Positions 23,256 through 35,748 of a stretch of DNA of 64,000 bases are shown here, piece by piece. The translations under genes were made by a program, and so were the position numbers. The notes under the pieces are model-generated. The model had not been told where the DNA came from and did no database searches. It saw only the letters and a list, made by a program, of their open reading frames with translations. The stretch is taken from NCBI RefSeq assembly GCF_023159225.1, contig NC_063171.1:1903501-1967500 (forward strand). Reading direction: 5' to 3'. This DNA is from Perognathus longimembris pacificus. Its lineage: Eukaryota; Chordata; Mammalia; Rodentia; Heteromyidae. Numbering within the stretch: position 1 is the stretch's first letter; every line of letters begins with the position of its first letter.

Positions 23256-23648
23256 TGTCAGCAAGCATACAGAAGTAAAATGTGGTAAAATGTATTCTTA
23301 AATATCAGAAAATGAAAAACTCACTGATCGCTCTAGATTGCAAACTTGGTATACCTGTTTCAGTTGTAGAAAATACTAAAAGCCAACCACTAGCATTACA
23401 ACATTTTCTATATCCGATTGCAGCACTATTCCATTTTAAGTTAATGGTCAATTCATGAAGAAAGAGAAAGATACTTAACAACCCTAATAACAAACTTATC
23501 TGCATTTCTTTTTCATGATTCAGGACACATGGCAACTTAAACAAGTAAATAATTGGTAACAATAGAACTCTATAGTGCTTGGAAACTCAAACAAACCCTT
23601 AGAATCTACTATATAAAACTATTATAACAGAAAACTTCTCAGCTTTGT

Positions 23649-23652
<4 letters not shown>

Positions 23653-23690
<38 letters not shown>

Positions 23691-23694
23691 TGTG
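23653..23694. repeat. (TG)n microsatellite
   Basis: About 42 bp with one TA interruption. Confidence 0.96.
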
Positions 23695-25119
23695 CTTCAT
23701 GCATTGTACCCATTCCATTATCTACTTCAATTAATAGCTCATAAGTAGAGTGTATCGAAATAATTCAGTAGTCAGGCAATAGCAGCTCACTAGTATAGTA
23801 ATGACCTTGGTCAAGAAGAAAGAGAAATCTCAATGATTTAACAATATGTCATAATTGAAGAAGGAATACATTCCTAATTGTGGCATCACATTAAATAGAA
23901 AAATGCTACTTGGTCATTTTATTTCAACCTTGAAAACATTCAAACATAAACCCAATTTACTAATATTTGCAAAACATTACCACTTTTGTTATCAAATGTA
24001 GATGTTTTCACTGTGCCTTAAATAATTGTGATTTTTCAATGGGTACAATGAGTTATCTCATATTTGCCTCAGGGGAAAAATGTAATCACTGAGTACAAAA
24101 CAGTTATAACTAAATGGTCTTGTTTCCAGCTTCAAATATGACTTGTATGGACTTGAAAGTCAAGATTTAAAAATTTAAAAATAATTCAATGCATAATCAC
24201 ACACAGTATTTTCACATTTGGAAACAGTATAATATGTTCATTTCTTAAATTCATCAAATTACGTTGGGGATTTTACAGAGTTGCGGTAAAATCAATGCAA
24301 GAGCTAGACAATGGAGAGGATTCTTTATTTCAGGATCACATCATCTAGTGTTAAAAGTGATTTTTGCATACATTGTCCTTCCAAAGCTTTGTGAGGACTG
24401 GCCTTCCTCCTAACTCAGCACTTGATAAAGAGCCTCCTGATTTCCTTTGGTAGTTGATAGCTATTTTAAGACTAGAAGCTCATCCTATTATCTTTATCTC
24501 AAACATACAGCAAATGTTTAGCAGGAGCCAGCAAATATTTGCTGGTTTATAAAGCAGAAGAAAGTAGTAAAAACAAAACAATGTTAGGGATTTTCAGACG
24601 TATTTTGTACTGGAATCAGTTTAATGCATATATTTAAAAGCAGAAAATGGGCATTGCACTGTAGGTAATGTGGATGAAGGTTGCATTCCAGCCCCGTGTT
24701 TATCATGTACCTCTCACCATCTGGCTAGGCATGGAACTAGCTACACATACAGGTACATCATATCCAAATTACATGCATGTGGAGTTTGCTTTATGCTATA
24801 AAGACCAATGTGTAGTTTTGACAGAGCACCAAAACAAAAAATTAATTTGATCCTCATTCCCAAGGGCAATTAGAAAGGAAAGTGAAGGACCTCTGCAATG
24901 CAGGAAAGTTCACCCAGATTTCCTTTTTGTGCTACACTTCTTGTTTCCTTATGACCTTTCTGAGCTCATCGGGTTTTTGTTCCAAGTAGATTCCGTAGGT
25001 CACAAGAAGAACTTCATCCTAATTTCAATCTATGTAAATCAAGGAGTGGAGTATAGTTTGGAAAGGCAGATTTCAGAGTGATTTACCGATTGAAATCTTC
25101 CTCAAGATGGGTTATAAAT
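23695..25119. other. Unassigned AT-rich intergenic sequence
   Basis: No repeat or gene recognised. Confidence 0.4.
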
Positions 25120-25235
25120 GTTGATCTAGCTGAGGATTGATTCAAAATTGAATTGTGGTGAATAAAATAAATGGACATCTGAAATTCCACAGTAAAACCC
25201 CTCAATACAATTAATATTCACTAAAAAGAATAAGG
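25120..25235 (+). mobile_element. Possible old L1 3' end
   Basis: 'ccacagtaaaacccctcaatacaattaatat' resembles the fragment at 27.65 kb and the general form of old L1 3' termini. Weak. Confidence 0.35.
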
Positions 25236-25571
25236 AACATTAGGAAGTAAAACAGGCTCTAATAGGCGAATACCACTAGGATAGGGTAGGGATAAAAACG
25301 GTAAATGAGGATGAATATATGAATGTATGAAAATGGAACAGCACATCCTGTTGAAATTGTTTTAAGGAGTGGGGAGGGGGTTGTTTTAATGTTTAGGCAT
25401 CTACCAGACATTAATTAGTCTTTCTCATTTTCACAAACAACATGAAAATCTGTGCTCTCCTGATTCTATTCATAATGGCAACCCATATGCCTGGCTCTCT
25501 ATACTCAGATCTGATCTGGCATTGTGAGCTGAGCTACTGGTTATCCCATTGACTTGAGAAGCATCTCAAGC

Positions 25572-25625
<54 letters not shown>

Positions 25626-26450
25626 CATATACATGTCTAAGTGGATGGATAGTCTTATGTAAGAATTATAATATTTGGTATTTTGTTTTCACTGCCTAAA
25701 TCCCATTCAAGCCAACAGGGAACCCTCACTAATTTGAAAAGCATAGATCGCCACTATCTGGGCCATTTTGAGTTATTTGATGTTTTAATTAAGCAACAGT
25801 GGGGCATCTGTTTGGCTAAGGAATCAGAGCTATTTAAGATTGTGAGCCATTTTGATGAGACCCATATTGACTTAATGAAGTTTTTCTCTTTGTTTCTCTA
25901 AAGGATAAAATTAGGTGGCAAAGGATTGGTTATGACCAGCATAACTTGTCTCTTCCCTCCATCCCCACTCACCCCAACTCCAATTTCTACTCCCCTCCCT
26001 AAACAGGAGATCTAGGAAGATCTATTCACTGACCCCATTTTGATCATTTCTTTTTCATTTAAGATGACAGGATACTTTGTGAGCAGTATCTTCACACTGT
26101 GATGTTTAAACTGGAATCATAACAAGCTCCATACAACTAAGCCTAAGTAAAATGACAGAAAAGCAAATCAGTAATTGATCAGTGTTAGGAAAGAAGTCAG
26201 TGGTGGTACATTTTCAAGTTAAGGCAAATGACTGAGTGAGAAATTACCAGTACCTTGCTTACATGGCTACTTGCAGGATTTACAAGTCTATGGACCAATT
26301 TGAAGGAAACCAATTAGAAAGAGAAAGAATGGACCTCATTAAAATGAGAAAATGAGAAACTGTGAATATGCCAGAAAGCACACATTGGGAAGATTCTTCC
26401 AACCATCAAAGAACAAAAAAAGAATGGAGACAGACAGAAGCCTACTTCTG
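25236..26450. other. Unassigned intergenic sequence
   Basis: Only a (TG)n array at 25576-25624 is recognised. The 72-codon frame at 25683-25901 has no family features. Confidence 0.4.
25576..25624. repeat. (TG)n microsatellite
   Basis: About 49 bp of uninterrupted TG, long enough to be polymorphic. Confidence 0.97.
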
Positions 26451-26459
26451 ACATTCAAC

Positions 26460-26690
26460 CAACACTGGGTGGCATGTATTCAAATTACCCATTAGAATGT
26501 ACACATGTGCAAGAAAGAATGTAAACCCCACAGTGCTTAGACCAATGACAAATTAGGGGAGGGAGACCCAGACACTGGGCGAAAAAAGGCTTGTGGTAAT
26601 CTTGAAGAGATTGCTTGCCCATCAGACACTTCATCTTGCAAGACATTAAAGTCTCACTTTTGCTGCACTTCTTCATTCTGAAACAATCCT
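26460..26690 (+). mobile_element. Possible ERV1-like LTR remnant
   Basis: A CCAAT motif ('gaccaatgac', about 26540), a purine-rich stretch and ATTAAA followed by 'gtctcacttttgctgc' (about 26646) resemble the promoter/polyA order of some ERV1 LTRs. No clear ends or target-site duplication. Confidence 0.3.
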
Positions 26691-27499
26691 TTCAGCTTGG
26701 ATGGGTATGTTTCTCATAATGAGGCAGGCTATAGTTGTGGGTATTAATAATGTGTATAAGTGTACAAGTATGTATGTGAGCATTTTTGCCTTCTGAATTA
26801 TGGGTGGATACAGAGCAGGCACACATGGATTCCTAGAGGATGTCCTAGCTGTTGGTGTGTGACACAGCCACACTGTGATGGCCCAGGTCCTATGCAGTGA
26901 GGAATTTGTCCAGGTATTTTATGGGGTAGCAGCACAGTAACACAGAAAAACAAATTTGGATTCCATAACATTTGAAGTTAGGGAGATAAATAATGCATTG
27001 CTTCACAATTAGGGTTTTCCTTGCTCTGAAGTCTCTGTGATGTTTCTCTGTGTAGTGGCAGGGAATTCTTAAAATTTCCTGTTGTATCCATGTGAATAAT
27101 CTAAGTCCCAGGGCTATCAATGAGGGCATGAGATCTTACTGGAATGTCAGCCATGACTGCATTTGTTGCTTTCTGGAGACCTCAGAACAGCTCAGGTGGG
27201 AGATTTCTCACTGGAGGAAAGCCACTCACAGGAAGCAGCTGTGCAGCTGTAAGTGGAGGACTAGACCTTGAATTCACATCTGAATCCTGAGCTGTGTTTC
27301 TTCTACCTTGCCATCTCTGCTACAATTCACTACAAAATTTCTGTCTTTCATTATCCCATGTTCATTTTTTTTAACTATAATAGTAAGTAAAGTCCCATAT
27401 CTACTAGCATTTTAGTGCATAAATAAAAAAACATTCTGGTTGAAGTAATTCATATATATGTATGAAAATAGAATAATGAAATCCACTAAAACTATTTTA
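26691..27499. other. Unassigned intergenic sequence
   Basis: No repeat or gene recognised. Antisense frames at 26673-27129 look fortuitous. Confidence 0.4.
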
Positions 27500-27572
27500 C
27501 CTCTGAAGGCATGATTAAAGTGGTAGAATACCTGCCTAGGAAGTGCAATACTCTGAGTACCACCAAAAAAAT
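27500..27572 (+). mobile_element. ID-like SINE monomer
   Basis: Degraded tRNA-derived unit: 'aaagtggtagaatacctgccta', 'ctgagtacca', then A-rich. Confidence 0.55.
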
Positions 27573-27722
27573 TTGTTTTTAATGACAGGGATGAGGAAAG
27601 AAAGAGTCACAGAAAGGTTAGTTGATCAAAGCACATTCCATAGATGTGTGGAAATACCACAATGAAACCGCTTTGTACAATTAGTGTATGCTAATATAAT
27701 GTATGCTAATAAAGTATGCTAA
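27573..27722 (+). mobile_element. Old L1 3' end fragment
   Basis: 'taccacaatgaaaccgctttgtacaatta' then 'atgctaataaag' is the usual form of old rodent L1 3' termini. Confidence 0.45.
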
Positions 27723-27939
27723 ATTTAGGCATTAAAATTTTACTTTAATATCTCATTAAATAAGTTTAATATGTTTAATCAAAGGGTCCAAATGTCAAAA
27801 TATTGAAAAGAGGCTTGTTGAGAGAGCCTTTTCTTATGTTTGTCCTGGTCTAGAATTTTTGGTTTTGCCTACTTATGCCACATATAATGTTACTTTTATT
27901 AGCTTCTTACTTTATGCTCTTATTTGTTAATGAATAAGT

Positions 27940-28255
27940 ATATAATCTCTGTATACGAATATACAGACTTCATTTTTATGGCTGTACCTATGCATAATTG
28001 ACTGCATTATATATTTATTGGTAAACACCATAAATACATCTTACACAAACACAACAATGCTTTAAGTTGGCTTTTTTACAAGGATATTAATATCACATTC
28101 ATTGACCCAAAATAGCATTATATGCACTTTTTCTGAAGATCTTACTATATATATGTAGAATAAAAGAATTTCCAGAAGTGAGATTACTGATGTAAGAATA
28201 CATACATTTATAGTAGAGTAGATTCTGACAAATAGTTCTCTGATGTGGGCATAGT
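27940..28255 (-). mobile_element. Old L1 (L1M-type) fragment, part 1
   Basis: AT-rich sequence resembling antisense L1 3'UTR; it appears to continue at 28986 after an LTR. Weak call. Confidence 0.35.
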
Positions 28256-28259
28256 ACTC

Positions 28260-28985
28260 TTCTTCTCTTTAAGTTGTCTCTTGGAAACTGTGAGCATCAT
28301 TCTGCACAGTAAAGACACATTGAAGATGTAATGAGAAAGGTATTTGGTATACTATTGGGCAGAATTATATTTTGAAAGCCCTTATGAAACCAGACAGAGC
28401 ATTGTGTATAAACATCCACACATGATGAAATGGTGAGCAGAGTTCAAGCAAATGACCTTGCCAAGAACAAATGCTTAAAGATGTCAATCATAGCCCTCTA
28501 GAATGAATAAGCAGTACTTTGAAGATGTGAGAGGAATGGTATCTGGAATTATCTGGGCCAATCCAAACATATTCATGTGTTAAACAGGAAGAGGAAGGCA
28601 GAAGCTGGTTGACAGAATTATGTTTGATAAAGGAAGAACTTGACCTGCCCTTGGTGCCTTTGAAGCCAGAGGAAAGGGTCAGGAAACAGCAATACAGAGA
28701 GTCTTTAGAAACTTACAATGGCTCTCAGCTGACAAGCACAAAAATCTCAATTCTGTCAACAACCTGAACGGAAGAAATAGAGTTCAACCCTTTAACTTGA
28801 AAGAAATGGATTCTTCTTAGAGTTTCTAGAAAGGACTTTAGACCTATTAGCTCTTTAACACAAGCTAGTGATCCCTGACTTATAAAACTACAAGAGACTG
28901 CATTTGTTTTAAGCCTCTACCATTTTGATCATTTGTTACAGCAGTAGTAAAAAGTTAATTCACTGTGCATGAGCTCTCTGGAATG
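28260..28985 (+). mobile_element. Ancient ERVL/MaLR-type LTR remnant
   Basis: The end is the most readable part: 'ttgttttaagcctctaccat', then 'atttgttacagcagtagtaa', the characteristic 3' end of MLT/ERVL-type LTRs. Upstream 'gaagccagaggaaagg' fits the body. The 5' boundary is uncertain. Confidence 0.5.
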
Positions 28986-29195
28986 TTTTGTAATCTAATC
29001 AGCAGTAGATGACAATATTTTCCTGCCTTTTCACAAATATAACTGCTGTGATGCCAGACTTTGAGATTGTTTTAGACAATCAGAACAGAGAAAAATTGCA
29101 CTTCAGTTGGCATTTCTCTTGTTGTGAATAAGACTGGACATCTTTACATTTCTGTTTATTTATATTAATTATGCACAGTTCACTTGTGTTTGCTT
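28986..29195 (-). mobile_element. Old L1 (L1M-type) fragment, part 2
   Basis: 'ttggcatttctcttgttgtgaa' and 'gactggacatctttacat' resemble the antisense L1M 3'UTR text 'gcatttctctgatgattag...gagcatctttt'. Confidence 0.45.
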
Positions 29196-29420
29196 TTATT
29201 TCTTTTTGAGGATTGTTGATTTTGAACAAATTCTAAAGGTGTTTTATTATAAATATGTATTTAGAAGATGGGAACCTTACATGTGATAGGAACTGCAATT
29301 ACTTTTCCCATTCTTTTGTTTTCCAGGTGATAAAGATTAGTCTCTTTATTACTCAATGAATTTTTAAAAGCAGTTTTCTTTGGTTGAAATATCAACAAGA
29401 ACATTAATTTTGTTTTATGC

Positions 29421-29643
29421 CATTAATGGGACTTGAATTTATGGTTTTGTACTCTTTCTTATCTTTGTTACTCAAATCTGGCACTCTACCACTTGAGCTA
29501 TAACTCTACCTCCAGCTTTTTGATGATTAACTGGAGAAAAGAGTCTCTTGGATTTTTCTGCACAGGCTAGCTTTGAACTTCAATCCTCCAGTATCAGTTT
29601 CCAGAATAGTAAGGATTACAGACCTGAACCAGCAGCACCCAAC
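29421..29643 (-). mobile_element. B1-tRNA dimeric SINE
   Basis: Reverse copy with 'ctctaccacttgagctata', 'gattaactggagaaaagagtct' and 'taaggattacag'. A 129-codon frame over it and the next repeat is fortuitous. Confidence 0.8.
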
Positions 29644-29662
29644 ATAAGAAAACAAATTTTGG

Positions 29663-29840
29663 GGTTAGAAATAAGGAGGAAGAGGGGAAGAGGAGAGAAT
29701 GAACAAACAGAAAAGAAAGAAAGGAAAAGAGAAAAGAAAGGCAAGAAGGTAAAAAGGAAGGAGGGAGGAAGAAAGAAAGGAAGGAAGGAAGGAAGGAAGA
29801 AAGGAAGGAAGGAAGGAAGGAAAGGGAGAGAGAAAAGAGG
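29663..29840. repeat. Polypurine (GGAA)n / GA-rich tract
   Basis: About 180 bp of almost pure purine on the + strand, best (GGAA)n at about 29776-29822. It lies at the head (5') side of the antisense SINE. Confidence 0.93.
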
Positions 29841-29844
29841 TCAT

Positions 29845-31384
29845 GTGAATTTACAAAATGAGACTGAAGTTGAAGGTGAGAAGGTAGAGAAATCCAAGAA
29901 TTTATCTAGCAGTTTTTTCTCTGTCTTTATTTCTTAGAAATGACACCATAGAATGAACTTTATTTTAAACTTCATAATGTTTTCACAAGGTTACAACATT
30001 ATCACTGTTTCACTTGATGCGATGAAAAGCAAAATTTAAGAAAACTGCTTTGCAAGAACAAACACCTAAAGATTCCAATCACAGTCCTCTTGAACTAGCA
30101 GTACAGTTTGTTTCTCCAAAAATAAAAAATGAATTCATTCTCAGTGATATACATGGTAGAAATGAAATGCCTTGACCTCAAGCCTAGAAATAGCTCCCAA
30201 TCCTAGACTGGGTACCATGAGGCCAAAAACAAACAAACCAAAATCACACTGCATTATGATGCTGAGTTGACAACCAGTAGAACATTTTGCAGCACATTCT
30301 TTAGTTAAAATGTATGTCCTTTGATATAAATCTATCTGAGAAGCAAAGTGCTAACCCTTGGCATTGTGTCAGCAGAAACACAGGTACTGTTATTTGCAGT
30401 GAGAAGCTGATAGGCTCTGCTCTTCAGTGACGTCAGCTAGCTCAGGTTATGATTACCCCAGTGATATCATTGCCCCCCACCTCCACCCCACCCTGCTACA
30501 GGAACAGAATGCCAGGTCTTGCCTAGGAGATAGATTTGTGTTTATAGCCAGAGTTGCTTCTTTTTAATTCAAACCAGGTTTGCTGATAGCTAGGAAGTGG
30601 GGAGGGAGCAGGGAAGAAAAACTGTTATAATTAGAGTATCATGAAGAGAAACAATAAACACTTAAACAATGAGGAGGTGATCATCATCCAGTCTGAAACA
30701 AGACCATGGTGTAAAGCCAGGCATTTCTGACAAGGATATCAGTACTGGGTTCATTAACTGCCCTTAGTGCTTTCAGAATATTTTAAATGTGGCAATTTAC
30801 ATTAAAATGGATTTAGTGACACCATGTTCTCATTACTGTCAGTTTATATTTGGGTTCATAAACTATAATTGTAAATAAAGTATGCTTTCCATTACAATGT
30901 CTATTTAGTAGAATATGGTAGGAAATTAGAGGTTTAATCATGATTTAAATTATTAATTCAGTGATATTTTTCAGGTGCCATATGTATATACTTCATGGTG
31001 CATAATGAATCTGTGCCCAGTGGATAAATGAGGTCTAGACCTGTGGGCCAGCCTTTCAGTCTCTTTCTCTCTATGCTTTGCTTCTGTCTCTCCAACTTTT
31101 CACAACGAGGCAAGGTAAAGGTAGGGCTCTCACCCTGCTACTATTATGCTGTTGTTTTAATTTCATTTCTCTTATTGAATTTCAAAGAGCCATGGATAAA
31201 TGACATCACTTTTCCTACTCCATGTTCTGAATATGTTAAGAAATAAGAAGGAACAAAGACTAGGAGATGAAAATATCAGCTGTATGCAATGATTAACTGA
31301 AGAATGCAACCGTCTGCAGGGCATAGAGATGAGTAGTGTGAGAATTCTGATCTTATTCTGATCACAATTGCTCATACAGGCTAA
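29845..31384. other. Repeat-poor stretch with a CRE motif
   Basis: No transposon is recognised. A consensus cAMP-response element TGACGTCA lies at 30428-30435 inside a less AT-rich patch (about 30350-30620) that also has a C-rich run and 'tttatagcc'. Regulatory function is possible but not shown. Confidence 0.45.
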
Positions 31385-31830
31385 ACAGCGCCCCCCTAAA
31401 GATATCAGATCCAGACTTCAGCAAACTGTATGTTTTTACCTGGTAAAGTCTTTGCAAATGGGATTAAGTTATAGAGGTTGAGATCAGAAAGTGTTTCTGG
31501 ATTAGCAAAGGAGACATTAAATATCTTTAGAAATTCACCTTTAAAAGTGTCCTGGAAAGAAACTTGTGAATGGTGATTGGGCAGAAGAAGAAAAGACAAG
31601 ATGATCACAGAGGCACCAAGAGAAATGATGCTGTCCTGCAAGCTGCTGGAAGCCAGGAGAAGCTAGAAGAAGCTCCTCAAACTCCTCAAGAGCCTGTTGA
31701 GGAGCAGAGCCATAGGACACCTTGATTTCAGCCCAGGGAAACTAAGCTTGGATTGTAGGACTGCAGAACATAGGAGAGAAAGTGATGCTTTTTCTACACA
31801 ACTACATGGAAGGCAATCTATGACAATAAC
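31385..31830 (+). mobile_element. Ancient MaLR/ERVL-type LTR remnant
   Basis: Ordered matches to the family: 'cccccctaaagatatcagatcc', 'gtctttgcaaatgggattaag', 'tggattagcaaag', 'gctggaagccaggagaagcta', 'agagccataggacaccttgat'. Old and diverged. Confidence 0.6.
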
Positions 31831-32065
31831 CAACTGTGGTTGTGACAAAGACAATGACTCTGAAGGAGAGCAACTGGTCGGAATATTCATGATGTTTTTG
31901 CTTTCCAATGTATCAGTTAGATGGTCATTCCACTTTTTGTGGAAGGGTCGGAGGGGTCAAGGACATGTCTCGGGAATATCTTTCTTGATGAATCCCTATC
32001 TGTGCCAAGTTTATGTTAATACAAGAACAAAAGTTATCCTTAAAGTGAAAGGTTACTTCTTTTCT

Positions 32066-32277
32066 TTTTTTTTTTTTTTGGGGGGGGGGCAGTCCTGGGC
32101 TTGGACTCAGGGCCTGAGGACTCTCCCTGGCTTCTTTTTGCTCAAGGCTAGCACTCTGCCACTTGAGCCACAGCGCCACTTCTGGCCATTTTCTGTATAT
32201 GTGGTGCTGGGGAATTGAACCCAGGACCTCATGTATATGAGGCAAGCACTCTTGCCACTAGGCCATATCCCCAGCCC
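32066..32277 (-). mobile_element. IDL-Geo-like SINE with G10 tract at its tail
   Basis: Complete antisense copy of the 'TATACATG/AAAAAG' type. Target-site duplications of 16 bp with one mismatch lie at about 32050-32065 and 32278-32293 (aggttactt, then c/a, then ttttct). Between the T tail and the body are ten G (32080-32089), i.e. C10 next to the A-tail in sense. Other copies have only one or two C there. Confidence 0.93.
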
Positions 32278-32295
32278 AGGTTACTTATTTTCTAT

Positions 32296-32334
32296 CTGGG
32301 TATTGGTGGCTTATGCCCGTAATCCTGGATAATT
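32296..32334 (+). mobile_element. B1-type SINE fragment
   Basis: 'gggtattggtggcttatgcccgtaatcctgg' is a 5' B1 fragment only. Confidence 0.55.
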
Positions 32335-32560
32335 ACTGTTTATTAACTAATTTGTTTCTGTTATTTTTTTTTCACTAGCCCACAACTATACTGAAAAAAA
32401 ACAACAACCAACATCTCTTTTTTCCCCCTAAAAACCAAAGCATTGTCATTATCATGGGATAGCTTTTTGGACCACTCTGTCAAGGTTTTATATTCACCCA
32501 TCTCCAAAGGATATGAATATGTTATAGTTCCTTTGACATCTGTAATTTTGTTTGAATTTT

Positions 32561-32698
32561 TTCTTGTGGGGGCAGGGGGTCCATCAAGTGGCTTGAACTC
32601 TGGGACTTTGCTGCCCAGGTTGGCTTTGAGCCACAATCCTCAGATCTCAGCCCCCTGAGTAGCTAGGATTATAGGTGTGAGCCACTAGTGCCCAGTTT
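32561..32698 (-). mobile_element. B1-half of a B1-tRNA SINE
   Basis: Antisense 'ttgagccacaatcctcagatct', 'gagtagctaggattataggtgtgagcca'. The right monomer is mostly missing. Confidence 0.75.
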
Positions 32699-34860
32699 GT
32701 TTGACGTTAAAACCATGTTTTTACTTCTTGGTAGCAGTGTGGCATGACTGAGCCCACAGCCTAGAGTTGAGTGGTAGGGAGAAGACAAACAGAGCTCCCC
32801 TTTCTTCCATGGATGGCCATCTAAAAAGGATGAACACCTTTCCTGCTTCCTTTCACATCTCCTATTTATTCTTCAGCTCTTGGAATTTGGTTGTTAAGCA
32901 CCATTCAATTAAAACTGTTCTCTTTGTCAGACAGCCTGTTCTGGATGGTGAGTTATCTAAGAGCAGGGGTTTTGTTGAATATCCTATTCTTTGCTTTATC
33001 TCAGTGGCAAAGAAAGAGATAACCCTGTATAAGCATTCATTTTAGGAATGAATATTTGACCACATCTTCTTGAAACCACTGACAAAGCTTCTGTCTTCCC
33101 GTTCTCCATATTTGTTTTTGCATGTTCTTTCTTTTACTGTCCCTCAGGTATCAAATTGCCCTAAGATTGTATCCTAGGTCTACTTTGTTCCTCTGCTCAG
33201 TACCATCTCTGCCCACAGATTTAACTACTCCTTTCTCTTTAGTATTTTATACTTTCTCAAAATGTCTCCTTTACTAACTTATGTACTACTTTTGATTGGT
33301 CTTAAGGATATAGTCTTTGTGTATAGCGTTGTCTCCTTTGTTGTGAGGTGTCCATCCATAATACTCGCTCATTGCCTGGATAGTTAGTGGGTGAAAGTTG
33401 GACACACAGAGAGACAGCATGCTTGTTGGGGGCACTGGCACATGTTAGCTGCAGAGAGTTGCTGTTTACCAGGATAAAGAGTAGAAATTCTTTCCTGAAT
33501 GATTTACTATCTGAGGGAAGTGATCACAATACTAAAATAGTATATTTTTTTTTCCTTTAAAAGTAAACAGTTTGCAAGCATTCTAAAGTGAAAGCAGGTG
33601 GCATGTGTCTACCATAGGAAATGGTTAAGTCTAATAGCTACACCCTCTACACCTCACTCATTACCATATTCTGGAAATCATGAGCATTTCCACATTAAAA
33701 GTTTTAATTTATAACTATATATTTTATTTCACAAATACACAACTATTCCTGTATTTATATATTGGTAAATAAATTGGTTTAAAATTTAACTGTTAGTGCT
33801 GTAAAAATGACTTATAAGAAATTGATTAGAAAAGTTGTTTGTAACCAAAATGCTCATAAGCAAATAATAGAGACAAACTGGTAGTTTAAAAATAATTTGG
33901 ACACTAAATGTGCTTTCCTATGCTCAATTGCGATGGCTGTAGAAACATATATAAAAAAGAAACAGGCTTTGCTCAATGTGGAATGGATCAGTCAAGGAGT
34001 GAAAATTATGCTACTGCAAAAGTGTTTTAAAACCACTGGTCTACATCTCTCTCCAAGTGCCTGCTTGTGACTTCACTGTGGGAGGAGAGGCTGACAGTCA
34101 TTTGTAGATTTGGAACATATGGGTCTCATTTCAGCACTGGTGACACTAAAGAGTTAATTGTGTATACATGTCTGTCATCATCAGTCAGTCAATCAGGCAA
34201 CTAATACCTTTAGGGGTCATGAATTGAACAAGGCTGAAGTTGATGGGCAAGCTGACATTTCAAGGCTTGCCACCTAGATTACAGATTGTATGCACCAAGT
34301 CATTGCTTGCCTAGGCAGCTGGCACAGCTTAGTTTGTGAGTATTCGCAGCTCTGTAGCTCTAGAAGTCTGCTGGAAAGAAGCAAAGCTGACATGTGTACA
34401 CTGCCAGCCATCCTGGCCTTGGCCCAGCCCTTTCCCATGGGACCAGAGTGGGAATAGACTCACCTGCACCAAACCAAGTCTAAGCCAGTTGGATTGGGAG
34501 ACCTGAGCGGGGACAGGACTGTGTTGAGAACTTACATTTCTGATTCACAGGCCTGCCTTCTTATATTACATACAATATGGTATCCGAATGTGTCTTTATA
34601 TCAGGATTTTCTGTCTGCTCTCAAACTGATGAGATTGAGAAGTCTCATTTTGTCAAGTATATTGAATATAGCAATCAGGATTTTAGCATGAAACTTAATG
34701 GAGTGGATTTTTTAGAAATTTCACCCATGGTAACCTGTGTGTGTATGTGTATCTGAAAAGCATTTAATTGGCTCCAGAAATATTCTTTACAAATGGATAG
34801 TGAAGAATTAAGCAAAATTAAAACATTCATAGCAATAATATTTTAAATAAATACATAAAT
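32699..34860. other. Unassigned intergenic sequence
   Basis: No young repeat. Old LINE-like text may be present near 33060-33300. The frames at 32767-33045 and 34494-34691 have no family features. Confidence 0.4.
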
Positions 34861-34997
34861 ATTATTGTTATATATTTCAAATATGATTGTTATACATATA
34901 AATGTATGAATATAAATTATATACAAGCATGCATATACATGCATATATATACATATATGAATATATATATACATATATATGTATATATATATATATT
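34861..34997. repeat. (AT)-rich / (ATATGT)n low-complexity repeat
   Basis: Alternating ATAT, ATGTAT and ACATAT tracts, densest at 34930-34996. Confidence 0.9.
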
Positions 34998-35144
34998 ACT
35001 TCACTGGTTCTACAGCAAGGGTCCATTGACTGAAAGTTTTCTAAGGCACCCATATTGGATCCACAGCACACACCACCATACAATTCTATTAAAATACCTA
35101 GGCTTGGCTACTGCATGTGTATCTTTTTATGAAGATCTCCATAT

Positions 35145-35466
35145 TGTTAGGTTTTTAAAGTAGGTAGCCGGTAAAGGAGAATACCACGCTGTATTCAGGC
35201 AGGAGAGAAAGTTTATTACTGAACTGCTGGCCTGTGGCTGAGATGATCCATGGCCTGAGAGAAGGGAGAGAGAAGAAAGAGAGAGCGACCCCTACCCAGC
35301 CCTGCCTTATATCTAGGGCAGGGGCAAGGGGTGTGGCCAGGTGGATTAGGATGTGACCTCAGGGAAAGGGGAGGTAACTACCTCCAAGTCTGCAGGTTAC
35401 CCAGGTAACTGATTTCAGTACATAATTTATGTCAACCCAGTAGATAATTCTCCTTCTTTACAGACA
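35145..35466 (-). mobile_element. Solo LTR, ERV2-like (boundaries uncertain)
   Basis: On the - strand: a TGT start, 'ccctagatataaggcagggct' TATA region (+ about 35306-35318), a (CTCT)-rich leader, AATAAACTTTCTCTCC polyadenylation region (+ about 35207-35220) and a 'ccggctacc' end. The order fits a compact LTR. No target-site duplication could be matched, so ends are +/-20 bp. Confidence 0.68.
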
Positions 35467-35671
35467 CTGAACAGAGAAGCAAAAACGACAATATCCATAC
35501 TTTAGACAAATTTTGAAATGCCCTTCTCCTATCAGATGTTCAACTACTCCAAACACTTTTACAACTATATTGTATAAAATGTTCTAATTGTGGCCAGATG
35601 CAGATGCATGATGCAGTAACATTTATTTTTTTCACCTTTCTTCTCCTCTCTCTTTTTCTTTTTCTTGGTTT

Positions 35672-35748
35672 CCTCCCTCCCTCCCTCCCTCCCTCCCTCC
35701 CTCCCTCCCTCCCTCCCTCCCTTTTTTCCTTTCATCCTTCCTTCTTTT
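35672..35748. repeat. (CCCT)n polypyrimidine tract
   Basis: About 50 bp of CCCT repeats followed by imperfect TTCC. Confidence 0.95.

Noticed and set aside
34877..35083. Tyr/Ile-rich frames near 34.9 and 43.6 kb
   Set aside because: Translations of TATATG low-complexity DNA.
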